DNA of 64,000 bases, taken from positions 4,776,501-4,840,500 of the forward strand of contig NC_071340.1 in the NCBI RefSeq assembly GCF_027744825.2, in the 5' to 3' direction. Numbering within the stretch: the stretch's first letter is position 1; every line of letters starts with the position of its first letter. Below, in pieces: positions 23,153 through 34,779 of the stretch. Source of the stretch: Synchiropus splendidus (Eukaryota; Chordata; Actinopteri; Syngnathiformes; Callionymidae). Below the pieces are notes generated by a model. It searched no databases and had not been told where the DNA came from. It saw only the letters and a program-made list of their open reading frames with translations. The translations under genes and the position numbers were made by a program.

Positions 23153-23290
23153 CTCATCTGTAATACAAGCAATACAGTTGTCCAAGTCTAAGCGAAGCCG
23201 TCTGGGTGGGCTCTGTTGGTTGAAGGAAATCACGTTAACATCCATCAAAAAGAAGACTTCTGTAATTCTTCTGAGGTGATCCCAGGTCAG
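23153..23290 (-). CDS. Speculative internal exon, 46 codons, unidentified
   Basis: On the minus strand an acceptor (TTTGTGTATTTCAG) precedes a 138-base segment open in phase 0. It ends at GATGAG|GTTAGG, a usable donor. The predicted peptide contains WDHLRRITEVFF, MDVNVISFNQQ and SPPRRLRLDLDN, and it has balanced, non-repetitive composition. Its phases (0/0) do not fit between the TMEM132 first exon and the exon at 9296, so it would belong to a different transcript or to an old transposon gene. The frame meets stops just outside both splice sites. A chance occurrence cannot be excluded. Confidence 0.22.
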
Positions 23291-23339
23291 CTGAAATACA
23301 CAAATGACCAAGGTGGAATCTCACCTGTAGCTTTGAGTC

Positions 23340-25901
23340 CAGCACGGTAGTCTGAGCAAGGTACTTTAACAGTAATAGTAGCACCAGTTGTAAAACTAAT
23401 TGTGCTAGTTAGAGTAATAGGAGCACATACTGTAGCAGCAATAGTAGTGGTAGCAGTAGTACAACTGTAGCAGAATTACTGACGCAAATATCTGAGTCTT
23501 ATTAGTAAATACAATGGTCCTCCATCCAGATATTAGGCATCATCAAAGGTGACGTTCAAAGTGTAAGTGGAGTCTTTAACTTCAAATGGACTTACATAAT
23601 GGCATAATGGCTTCACTCATGAGGTAAACGTGATGAAGTCCAACCTAATTCTTCAATGTAGGACCACTTGTCAGAGGATCTTAGCGCCATGCTCCTTTAA
23701 TGGTGCTGGATGACAGATCTATTAGCCTTGAAGAGTAAGTTATTATCAACATTAAGCAGACGAGCTTACACACGCCACGCTGCTGTGTGATTAAAGCCAA
23801 CTAATGTGCTTAATGTGTATGGATGTGACTGGAGAGAGTGTGCAGCTATGAGAATAAAAGCTGCCACTTGGCTTTCAAGGCACCCGCTAATATGGTTTTT
23901 AAAATCCTCTCGTCAGTCCCTACGCTATTTACAAAGGCACACATGCACACACTCACACTCACATGGTCACAAGTATAATGTCACTCACATACTTCTAGTC
24001 TTGGAGCTATGCTAACTTCATCACAGTGCTCTATTTTTAAACCTTCATATACACACATTAACATTCACTCCCACTTTCTGTCAGCAGTTAATTGTCCCTC
24101 CTGATGCACTTGCAGTCCGTTATTTAACTCACCCTGCTGCTCCACATGTGCTAGGATCCTGACACTGTTCACCACATAAACCATTAAAACCCAACAAAAC
24201 TAAAGGATCAGGGAGCGTTCATTTTTAATGTCCTGAGGAAAGCATGCCAAGTAAACAAGCTAATTAACAAGCCATTAACAGCGATGTACTGTCACTGACC
24301 CCTCGGACAAAAAAAAGAAGTCTGGTTAGTCAGGATAAAGAGCAACTGGGTCTTTATTGATACAGTGATGTAGTGATGTCCACAAAATAGTTGTAGGAAA
24401 GGAAGGGTGGTGACTTTCTTGGAACCCTGCGCGTTCTCACCAGCGCTGTTGAATTTAAGATGCACAAACATATGCTTTGCTCGTGTGTTTGTTTGTTTTT
24501 CTTTTATCATTTTTCCCACTCAGTCCACACAGCAGACCACAAGTGGAACAACAGCCACAACATAATATTAAGCGATATGGCCCTTGTGACAAATCTTTGA
24601 TGTGTGTACCCAGTAATTCCGCAGTTAAGCGTGGATGGGGGCAACGCTACAATAATGTAGCTGTTGAAATTTGAAGCCAACAACCAGCAGTACGACATGA
24701 CCGGTTCAAGAAGTAGATCGCTCAGTTCATTTCAGATTTAAGCTGCAACTAAACCCAAATCCCCTTGATGCACGACACAAAATCATTGTAGTTACTGTCG
24801 TAAGCCATCCTCCCCAAGGAGTAGGGCCACTTATCTGTCCACACGGACTGTGATCACCTTGTCCACACCATTGACCGTGCCTGGTTGAAGTCCTTTATTT
24901 TGTTGAATGTCTGTTTTCATAAAATGTGTCGCACAAGATATGCACTCTCTGACTCTGATTTAAAAAAATAAAATAAAAAATGTTAAAAAGTGAACTACAC
25001 TTGCTGACATTTAGCTCTGGAACAAGGACTACAAATCTGAACTTTTTCAACTTACCATGAGTCACAGAAGAAGTTAAAGCTAAGCCATTACATTACATAG
25101 CATGTAAGGCATCACGATACAGATTGATGAAACGCTAAGTGAGGAGCTCTGTTACGGTATATGTGATGTCACTGCAGCATTTCAGGGAGACGTATGGAAG
25201 CTCTCTTCACTGAGTCATGTTGGATGTCTGATGCCATTTATAACCTCTTATGTGGCTCTCCTCTTCAATGATGGAAAGTTACAGTGGCTGAAACGCACTG
25301 CGGTTTGACTGGCTTGAAATGACAGTCAATACGTTCTTGTACGTGGAACAAATGGAGCGCCATTCCATGGCTGACCTAACATGCTTCAATTTGTAAGCCT
25401 AATGTGTCAGCATGCCATGCTGAAGACTGCCTCTTTCATCAATATAGGATGCAAAAGTACCTTTCCCAACAACAATATATCACGCCATGGTGATGAGTGT
25501 TGCAACCGCTTTTCCCGTACAGTGGTTGTGTGTAGCTGCGGGTAAACTTGTGTCTGTGTGAGGTCCCTTGTGTTGTGTTGTGTTATTGTCAGTCAGTTAC
25601 TTCATATCTTTGAAGTTTCTTCTCCAGAGTAATCCTGCAGTTTCTGTGTCACATCCATTTTCTTGAAAATCCTCATGTTGTTTTGGATCATTTCCTTCGT
25701 CAGTGAGTTCCATTTTTTACACCCACTATTGCCATTTGTCAGTATAAGTTCCCGCTTCTCTGCTCCTCCTCATCAGGAATTGAAACAGTCTTTGTAGATG
25801 ATCAGGTAGCAGTCCATTTCTGGCTCTAAACAATAGGCAAACAGTGTCTTGTCTATTTTTTCATTCTCACTCCCATCGCATCATCCTATACTGACAAAAA
25901 A
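23340..25901. other. Unassigned sequence with a decayed trinucleotide tract
   Basis: Between about 23360 and 23480 words of the AGT/AGC type (agtagcag, aatagtagtgg) recur in a decayed tract. The rest is AT-rich and lacks open frames with motifs. Nothing else is recognisable. Confidence 0.45.
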
Positions 25902-26380
25902 AAGGCAGCCTTCAGCGTCGCATGCTGACACATTGGCAGCACAACACATGAAAAAAAGACACAGTTAGGGGTAAGGAAAGCCATGGGATGGTGCTCCATT
26001 CATTCTATGTTAAGTGACAAACTGCTATTAAACTGCTATGTGCTTTAGTCACAGTGACTTTCAGTATCGTCACTAAGAAGGAGAGCCACGTACGGGGTTA
26101 TAAACAACAACAATTGACAGTCAGACTCCTTCGGTGAAGAAGGTTTCGATTTCTCCCCGTCTCTTTGCAATGCTCACTGTGCTCGCGCGTTCCAACATCT
26201 CCTCGTGTGATGCTCATCGCGCTCCATGCCGCACAATCCACACCTGTGCTTTACTTTCTTACGGAAGTAAAACATTTCTCTCTCTCCCCACATGATGAGC
26301 CATGCACCCGGACGTGATGCTCCACGTTTTTCAGTTTATTGAAAGAACTTTGCGTAACATTTTACGCTGAAGGCTGCCTT
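25902..26380. mobile_element. MITE-like non-autonomous DNA element with 17-bp inverted ends
   Basis: AAGGCAGCCTTCAGCGT at 25902-25918 is repeated exactly in inverted orientation at 26364-26380, enclosing 479 bases. Just inside, both arms share a further CATG/AATG-like similarity. The interior is more GC-rich than its surroundings and has no long open frame. No clear target-site duplication is visible: the left flank is A-rich and the right flank begins AGTCGCG. The superfamily therefore cannot be assigned, and a coincidental inverted repeat is possible but unlikely at this length. Confidence 0.5.
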
Positions 26381-27095
26381 AGTCGCGAGTATAGTACATA
26401 ATACGTTATTAACATCACTATATTATTAGCAGGTAATTGTACTAATAGTGCTTTAGCAAATAGTTTTTTTTTTATATGTGCTTTGTGTTCTACCTTAGAG
26501 CAGCAAAACAAGTTACGTTATAGACAACTGAAAGTTTCATGAGGCACTTTCAGTTTGGTAAAAAGTTGGTCTAAAGGTTCAGAATCAAAACTGTCTTGTT
26601 ATTGATCATTGTCCTTTGCAAAGAGAAAAGATATCCATGTTTTCTATGATACATACTGTAAGATGCTACATATAACGTGTTGCCTGTCTTGTTTGTCATT
26701 AATAATCATTAATATAATGTATATAATAATCATTAATATCAGTATCTTTCCAGTTTGCTCTTCTCAGACTTCAAAATAGTTCGGGGATCATCTGCCAACT
26801 GTTTCTTTACACCTGCAATGCACATGTGCTTCATCGATCAATGTGATTCCTTCCCATTGACTTGTTCTCTTCAGTTTAACAGAAAACACTGAACTCAGCA
26901 TTCCTCTCTCTGATACAGGACCTTGATTTGTTCAAAACCACACTTAAAGCTAATTGGATTCATTCCGCTTTCTTTGACTTTGCCTGATACTCTGTCTCCT
27001 CTTTTCGCTGAATTCCCTTTGATTGCACATTCATCTGTTTTAGCGAATATATTGTTCTAATGTGACTTCCTCCAACCACGCTCACTTTTCAAATA

Positions 27096-27366
27096 TCTTC
27101 TTTTGGCTGAGTGTTTTTTAATCTTTCTTAGACTCTCATGACTTTCTCATTTGAGTCCAGACACTATTGCCTATCATGTGTATCGAGCTCAATACACATG
27201 ATAGGCAATAGTGTCTGGACTCAAATGAGAAAGTCATGAGAGTCTAAGAAAGATTAAAAAACACTCAGCTCGAGCTCAATACACATGATAGGCAATAGTG
27301 TCTGGACTCAAATGAGAAAGTCATGAGAGTCTAAGAAAGATTAAAAAACACTCAGCCAAAAGAAGA
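27096..27366. repeat. 88-bp unit in inverted, direct, direct triplication
   Basis: An 88-base unit lies inverted at 27096-27183. After an 8-base spacer (CGAGCTCA), its direct form follows at 27192-27269, cut to 78 bases. After a 9-base spacer (TCGAGCTCA), a full 88-base direct copy stands at 27279-27366. I see no mismatch among the three. The inverted and first direct copy form a near-perfect hairpin, and the two direct copies have an 87-base period. Perfect identity implies a very recent event, such as template switching or foldback repair, or an assembly or cloning artefact. Confidence 0.95.
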
Positions 27367-27434
27367 ACCAAGTCTACCTTGATGTGGATTTTCTTCATCA
27401 TGCCTTCAATAATTGGGCTGTTTTTGTATAGATT

Positions 27435-27850
27435 TTGCTCCTTCCTGTCCGTGGATGGTTAACACTTGCTATAATCTAAAACGAAAATTCTAAATCTATT
27501 GATACTAATTGACCTATTTCTCTTCCCTTTTTCCCAATTGAGAATCGACAAGAGAATCACCAAGGAACCGAATTGTTAAGCAGTATCGAATCAACAATGG
27601 TTAAGATCATATCAATTGCCATTCCTAAGTGGAACTGTTCATCATCTTTGGATTCAGTGCCAGACAATTCACCTTTCATGAGGTGTGGACCACGGGGAAT
27701 AAAAACACGTCAGACTTTCTTTACTGCATCGTCCCCATCACCATTATTGATTCTATGACCCGAACCCGACCATGGATGGTTAACACTCGGGATATCCCAA
27801 TACCGATACCAGCATCAGTAGTATAATAATGACCTATTTTGCTATACTTG
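27435..27850 (+). repeat. Two diverged copies of a repeat segment
   Basis: GTGGATGGTTAACACTTG near 27451 and ATGGATGGTTAACACTCG near 27770 start two related stretches. Both then carry a degenerate GATA/ATACCGATA-type tract and end in AATTGACCTATTTC or TAATGACCTATTTT. They look like two decayed copies of one short interspersed family, lying just beyond the 88-bp triplication. Confidence 0.4.
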
Positions 27851-28806
27851 TAGTGCCCAATACCTATTACCAACAATGTTTGATTCAAGAAGACGCTCAA
27901 TGATGTCAAGACTGATGAGCTACCAGAGTTAACCCATTACATTATGGTGCAGCTACTTTCAACTATCATGTGTTATCTTGGAACATAATAAGCTCGATAA
28001 ACGATGGAACACTGTATTCGTAACGTTGGCAGTAACAGGACCTTAGATACTGTATATATGTGCATTGACATTCATTGCCAAGGCTAAAATTGAAATGTTT
28101 AAAGTGAAATCTGTGGAACGTGCTGAAAAAAAATACTCAACTCAACTCAGGTCAGATTAAAACCAAACTGTTTAATTCCTATTGAGTGGTTTTCTTTTTC
28201 TGCTGGAGCCAATCATGCAAGTGCTGCAGATGAATATATTTTAGCTTTGAGCACAACTTCCCAGAACTCTGTATGCTTCTCCATTGGTGAAAGTGCTCAT
28301 GGGGACCTCCTCAAACTCAAATTAGTCTGTTTTACTTGTACTGTCTGTCTCATGTCATGTCACAAGTGATGGACCAATGGTGGTCTTTGTCCTGTAAGAA
28401 CTCTGGGATTTACCAAAATGTATAGTTGGAACTAGGCTGTTTATTATGCTTATTACATAATTCTGTTCACCATGATTGCCAAATGAGTCACAGATGAAAT
28501 AACAACTAGAATGAGACTGTGAAGTGCCAGTGCCAACATAAAAGCTCAGCCACTTGTTCGGGCTAAAAAGCAGCACTGGCCGCAGTTGCCTTTTCGGGAC
28601 AGCCAGTACTTCTGCAGCCATCTCATCCTACAGTTAGTGCTTGCTTTCAGACAGTGTTGTTCTTAAGTTAATCAGAGCAATTTTTTTGCCACTGGATATA
28701 AAGCTGTTGAACGTATATCAACAATATCTCAGGTTGAAGTGACCATCAAGAATTGTCATGATGACCAGTAGCAGTAGTGGATGAGCAACCAAATCTTTCA
28801 GCAGTT

Positions 28807-28810
<4 letters not shown>

Positions 28811-28843
<33 letters not shown>
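28811..28843. repeat. (TA)n microsatellite, 33 bases
   Basis: Uninterrupted TA dinucleotides. The neighbouring frames that read as alternating Tyr-Ile are products of this repeat. Confidence 0.95.
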
Positions 28844-28845
<2 letters not shown>

Positions 28846-29029
28846 GTCACTAAGTCACAATGAGTCGTACCTCAGCACTTGTTTGTTGCTCAATCACAGG
28901 TGTAGAGCCACAGCTCCCACAGTGACTTGGACTTCACCCAGAAATCAAACTGCAGTGGTTTTTCCATTAAATTTTAGCATAATACAAGTTGAATACAGTA
29001 TCCCTCGATGGTCTTAGTTGCGTTGTTTT

Positions 29030-29110
29030 CTGTCACATACAACAATCAATCCCGAGCCGTGGTATCGATGTCTCTCCAATGCACTACACGCTCTGCTACG
29101 CCGGCGATTT
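29030..29110 (-). repeat. Possible tRNA-like SINE head
   Basis: On the minus strand GGCGTAGCAGAGCGTGTAG contains TAGCAGAGCGTG, a clean match to the RNA polymerase III box A (TRGCNNAGYNNG). About 40 bases on, CTCGGGATTGATT could be a mutated box B. No tail or flanking duplication was seen, so this is tentative. Confidence 0.3.
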
Positions 29111-31284
29111 GTCCTTCATACCTAAACTCTAGTTCCTGTGTTTCGGTTTTTGATGTTTTCTGAATGGACACACAGTGTTACACCCCCAATTAAATGAAGG
29201 AATGCTACACCAAATCTTTCCCAGATTTGGTCTTCTCATTCATTTGCTGGCAAAATTCAGTTAACATTCTTTGGCGTCTGTTCTATACTCACATCCATAA
29301 ACATGTCTGACTGGCGGTTTTGCAGGAATTTATTAATTTTAACGCAGCAGGATTAGCATCACACAGGACAGAATTACAAACAAGTCATCCCTATAGCAGC
29401 GTGACAGTAGATGTTGCCTGTCTTTTTCTGATACATTTATTTTATGTAAATTCAGTTGCCATGGAGATATTTATGAACCGCTCTAAATTCATATTGACAG
29501 AATTACAACGTAAGGTAGTGAAGTCCAGGATTAGATTTACACACTTAAACGACAAAGGCGTGGAAGTATTAAACCAAAGTACAACTGACAGCTCGATACT
29601 TTAGAAAAGATGTCACGCTCATTAAAGGTGGCAGTTGAGAGCAGGACAAATTCGCTCATGGATTTTTAGAAGGGAACAAATGACTGGGATGGAATACATT
29701 TGGTGCAGGCAGTTGAGGTCATGTGCGTCGGCTCTACTCTGCCTACATGTTTGATGAATCAGGATTTGCATACAGGGGGCCAACGCCGCATGAAACACGA
29801 GTTCAGCCAAATGACAGTGTTTCTAACACATTTTCTGAATTCAAAAACACACATTGATTCCAACTGAGTGGCTCCAGCGCAGTCAGTGTAGTCGCATAAC
29901 AATGAGCTCCAGATATTTATTTGCGATAGTATTCGCTATAGAGCTCTTAGTGGATCAAGCAATCAGGTAGAATAAAATGGCATAAAAACTCATCAGACAA
30001 AAGAAGGAAATTCCTCTTCCAGTAGAGAGGAAATGAAATAGTGAGACAGTGGAAAAACAACACCATTCTTAACATGCTTTTCATTAATACTTCATGTAGC
30101 CTTAAGAAGCAAAGTCACCCTCCAGATAACGACAAGTTACCCACAAGTGGAGTACAGAACCAACTAGTTGAAACCAAACGTGTATTTGCCTTCTCGCTTC
30201 ATTGTCATTCCACCTGAATTGTACTTTTCCAATTCGGGTTTGTTTGTGGATTAGTTGTTTTGCATCAGCCAAACAAGGAGTGACAAAAGATAGGCAGGAA
30301 GGCTCAATATGCTTATTTGTTTGCTTGTAAACAAAATAAACTTCAAAATTAACATATCACATTGAAACTTTCGTGGTTTGATGGAAGCAGGCTGGGGTGA
30401 CTTTGAAGTAATATTGGTGGCGTAAACTCCTGGCTGTCTTGGGGTTAGGTCTTGTTGTCCACATTACTTCAATGACATTCATGTCAACAACAATAAAATA
30501 TCTAAAGTCATACAAGTTATACAAAAAATTCAATGCAAACAATCCGAAAAAAAAAAAAAAAACTCAACAGCAAAGTGCTTCTTGGCAAGATGTTCACCAT
30601 GTCGAGGAGGAGGAAGCGTCAGATGTGAGGTGAGAGGCACTTGACACCTCAGCCTTCACTCGTCTTTTTGAAAGTTAAACCGGGAGCCAAGAAAATCTCA
30701 AAGCCAGTATTGTCATGTTGTGCTTGTGTGTGCAAGGTTGAATTGATTATATGTGGTAAAATGAAAGTTGTCCTTTGGGATGTGAATCAATCAACAGGTT
30801 CACTCTCTTCTAAAAAAGAGGCTTGTTTTAGAGGAAGAAAGTGAGTTATTCTTTTCTTCCTTTCAAATTTTGTACACTGGGAAGAAGTGAAGCAGGAACA
30901 AGGAAAGGCAACCTATACACACTAGATACAATTATATAAGTGAGCACAGACACACACTCTGAAGGAACAGAAAACACACCAAAAGCATGCTGACATATTT
31001 ACAGAGAATAATGATCACCAACTGCACAGATCATTGCAACTCATCCTCACAAATAAAACACACGCATTTGTTCAGACACACACAGCCGGTTTCGATAGCA
31101 GCATGCCCACACGGCTAAAGCATTGACATGCTGAGAGGCAACGTGGGGACAGCAGAGGAATCAGGCAGAGATATCTAAAGATAAAAACTAACTGGCTAAT
31201 GGAAAGTGTGACGATGGGCCCTCAAGCTGCAAGCAAACGCACACAGCATCACTCATTCTTGACAATGTGACGGTGAACTGGAAT

Positions 31285-31325
31285 GCAGGAATTCACAAAC
31301 AAATTTATTGTTTGTGAATTCCTGC
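31285..31325. repeat. Perfect 18-bp hairpin with 5-base loop
   Basis: GCAGGAATTCACAAACAA is followed by the loop ATTTA and then its exact reverse complement. A further TTCCTGCATTC stands about 20 bases downstream. No poly-T or gene end is nearby. It may be the core of a short foldback element. Confidence 0.92.
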
Positions 31326-31806
31326 GTTTAAAAAGAAAGCTTCCTGCATTCTAGCCAATCAAGGCACTTTTAACTGCACATTAATTTTACGACAGTGCTC
31401 CATATAATTTTATGTGCACTGTCAAACTGGCGCATTAAAAGGGAAAAAAATGGCAACAATGTGCAACAACAGATTGCACGAGGGTGCTGGTGAGATGGTA
31501 ATTGAGGAGGAGTGTCTTATAGGTCTGAAGACCATCTGGATCTTCTTCAGGGTATGCCACAAGAAGTCCAAGAAGTCCTGGATCATCCTCCCAAGCCACA
31601 CCTTGTCCTTTTTTTCCTGGTACCTGCATCTCCACAAGTTCCTTGTACATCTATAGAAGCGAATCCTCAAGGCCTCGCTGTGTCCGACACATCTAGTGAG
31701 TCTTTGCGAAATCACAGGAAAGCATGCATTTATGTGATGCATTTGGAAGTCATGTGTCTTCTGCTAAGTTTTGTCATGAAAACGTCACCATGAACGAGTC
31801 AACAAA

Positions 31807-31992
31807 CCACCACTCAGGCACATTTACACCTACAGACTATTCAGAGTCATCAATCAGCCCTGCTATGTTTTTGGAATGTGGGAGGAAACCAGAGTGCCAG
31901 GAGGAATCCCACGCTAGAATGAGGACACAACAGAGAAAAGACCCAGGCGGTTTGAAGCTAGATTCGGAGCCACATTGTCTTACTGGAAAAAC
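31807..31992 (-). repeat. Common teleost tRNA-like interspersed repeat, degenerate
   Basis: The plus strand shows TCAGAGTCATCAATCAGCC, GTTTTTGGAATGTGGGAGG, AAACCAGAGTGCCAGGAGGA and AGAGAAAAGACCCAGGCGG in this order. Read on the minus strand, this is the familiar fish repeat: a GGTTCGAATCC-like box, then a GGGTCTTTCTCTGTGG-like block, and finally a CCACATTCCAAAAACATG-like block. Several point changes mark an old copy. Confidence 0.7.
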
Positions 31993-33039
31993 CATGTGAG
32001 ACCTGTGTGATATAACTTAAACTCAGGGATAGATGACAAATCTGTTTACTACACACCAACTCACCCGCCCCTGAGCTCCTCTCTTAGTCAGTGTAATCTT
32101 TTATTAAGGGAAATGCTAAATGGGATAAGGATCCTGTGCACACTGAAAAACAAGAGAAGATGGAGGGAGGAAGCAGATTCCCCAGTGAGCTTCGGGAGCA
32201 ATACAAAGCCGTTTTTTGTCCTTCTCCCCGTTTCATTTCTCATTGTTGTAATTGTTTTGTCATGTTTAGTTGTATAATAGGCTGAGTAATGGAGAGCTGC
32301 TGAAAATAGAAACCAAGGAAACGCTCCAACCTCAGCAGGAAAACAGTCCTGAAAATACAGAGTCAAACATATCAGAGGGAGAAAGAAACAGGGATAACAG
32401 ACCTTTGCTCAAGACTGCCGCGCTTATTCAGTGCTAGCAACAGACATGGTATAACAGACAAAGAAAAAAAGAAAGGTTGGTGACACAAGGTGGCATGAGA
32501 GTGAGTGGAATTAATTTTTCCTGTTTGAGTACGCAAATACACATTCTCAGAGGCAAGAGTAGCAAAATCTTAGAAAAAAAAAAGCGAGACAGAAAAAAAG
32601 TGTTCATGAATAAACATTCCAAACTGGATTATCAACACAAACAGTCAATTTGTTACTTAAAACTGCTGCTATTTATCTGGTACCGGGTTATAAACAAATG
32701 TTTAATGAAGGGTTTCTAAAGTTTCTTGTTCAGGTCTTCCTTTGTCAAGGAGAAGGGACAATGAGACGCATCCATGACAGAGATTTTTTCAATTCTCCCA
32801 ATTGTACAGTGTTGAGGTTAAGAGTGTTGAGGTTTGTGTAAGGCGCAGCTAATTTTCTACTTTGGCTGTTGTGATTCGGTCAAAGGCGCTGGGTGTTGCT
32901 AATGTTGTGCACCAGGTGTGTGTTCTGTTGAGGCTTGTTTGCGCTTTTGGTATTTTGTGTACATGAATTTTCTGCTTTTATACGTTGCTTGATGTGCATA
33001 AGTTGAGTTCAAGTATTTAGGGTCACTTTTACAGACAGA

Positions 33040-33195
33040 TTACAGGAAGTGAGGGGAGTGCAGGCACGGTGGAATGAGTGGAGACAACTGTCAGGAGTGG
33101 CAGCTACAGTGAAAAGGAAGCTTTATACGTCAGTAGTGAGACCTGCCATGATGTATGATTTAGAGACAGCAGCTCCGACACAAAGATTTCGGGGA
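33040..33195 (+). mobile_element. RTE-type LINE fragment (reverse transcriptase C-terminal part)
   Basis: One open frame reads VQARWNEWRQLSGV (from 33058), then KRKLYTSVVRPAMMYDLE. This corresponds to the conserved VQAGWxxWRxxSGV…K-x-Y-x-T-V-V-R-P-A-x-L-Y-G-x-E block found after the catalytic core in RTE-like LINEs. The segment is open for about 50 codons and then loses homology at AAPTQRF. It is a short, isolated, probably 5'- and 3'-eroded piece with no function expected. Confidence 0.72.
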
Positions 33196-33968
33196 TTTGT
33201 TCTCTGATCAGCAGAGTGTGTACTTTGCTGAGGATCAATTCACCCCCTGCCAAGGTTTGCGTTCTTCCTAATTTTGTTTTTTGGATCATATGTATTCAGC
33301 TGATTGAATCTGGCTACAGTTTGTTGTAAATTTGCTTTAGGGTTTGTTTTACTATGGGTGGAAGTGCATTCTGTTTTGGAGGAATTCATTGACAAGCACA
33401 CAACAAGATGGATGTGCATTTTCACTTAGCCACATTTCATATTATGTTTCCTTTCACTCATTAACCATGAGGGGAATAAGCACAACATTTGCAAGGATGG
33501 AGATGCGTTCAAGGAATCTTGAAATGTGTCGACACAGACAGCCATCAAGCTTGGGTTTCGATGTGAAGGTCACCACACTGGCCCATTAACCACCCAGTGA
33601 ACCGAGGGGAGGATGAAGAAACAGTGTAATCAGCAAATGTGTGGACGCTGGAATGCTTTTCACACCACACCTTTCCCAACAGTGGCCCAGTTGTTTGACC
33701 ATCAGAGACAGAAGTCTCCTCAAATGCCAAACACTGAACAGCGTGTATTATAATCCACAGTGAAATAGGTTGCTTGGATCTATTGTGTTTTGCGAATAAT
33801 CACAGCACCACTGTATTCAGGTGATGAAGGAAGCAGTTGTTCCCCTGGCTAGAGTAGGTTTTGTATGCGCATGCATCCATACTGAGTACAATTACATGCA
33901 GAACCTGAAAACCAAATTATTGCATAAGTACAACTAAAATCTGACTTTTAAAATGCATGTAAATAGCT

Positions 33969-34014
33969 TAGTCCGACTACTGGAGAGAAATTCAAATTTC
34001 TATTAGTCGGACTA
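33969..34014. repeat. Nested inverted repeat
   Basis: TAGTCCGACTA is inverted at 34004-34014, with an inner AGAAAT/ATTTCT pair around TCAA. The two-step stem could be a remnant of a foldback DNA element. No flanking duplication is evident. Confidence 0.75.
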
Positions 34015-34582
34015 CCTGGGTAATATGGTTAGTAGCTCGACTGAGCCTGACTGTAGCCGAAAGCTAACTCGTACTGACATCAAACAACATGAGACCAATA
34101 AATAAATACATGATGTCTAATCACCTTCTATACCATCAAAAAGTCGTGTGTAAAATGTTCCTTGTTCTTAGCGGGTGTCTGCAGGGAACACATAACAAAC
34201 CAGATCTCAGCTGTGTTTTGTAACTCATGACCATGTTCTGCAGATGTGTAGATTTGTCTTCATCTTCTTTCACTCAGGTCATTTTGATCATTAGTTCTCA
34301 TGAGAAAATGTGATTTGTTGGTTTAAGGTTACGACATTATCACCACGTTAGTATGGTTTTACTAGGTTAGCCGAGGCGCACAACAGTGCGGCCCTTTTTT
34401 GAACACATGGACAACACAATCTCAGGACAATGTCAATTTATTCAGAACCTTGCAACCTGCCACAGATAGTGTGGTTGACGCTCCATGACAGTGACGGCAC
34501 TGATTCTTGACCTCAGAAGTGTCAACAGAGTTCAGTATAACCATCTGAAATGGCATCTTGCTACCTGTCAAATGTGACTGCT

Positions 34583-34683
<101 letters not shown>

Positions 34684-34779
34684 CACAATGGCCAGGGTTT
34701 CCACTACTCTGAATGTACTTGAAATTCTTATAACATCAAAATTCATATACAAATATTTTCAAGACATTAAAAGAGCTTT

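Larger units (their letters stand above)
27851..31284. other. Unassigned sequence with small repeats
   Basis: Apart from the (TA)n at 28811, a possible SINE near 29050 and a poly-A run at about 30547-30562, nothing is recognisable. An 88-codon minus frame at 28355-28621 has no motif I know. Confidence 0.45.
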
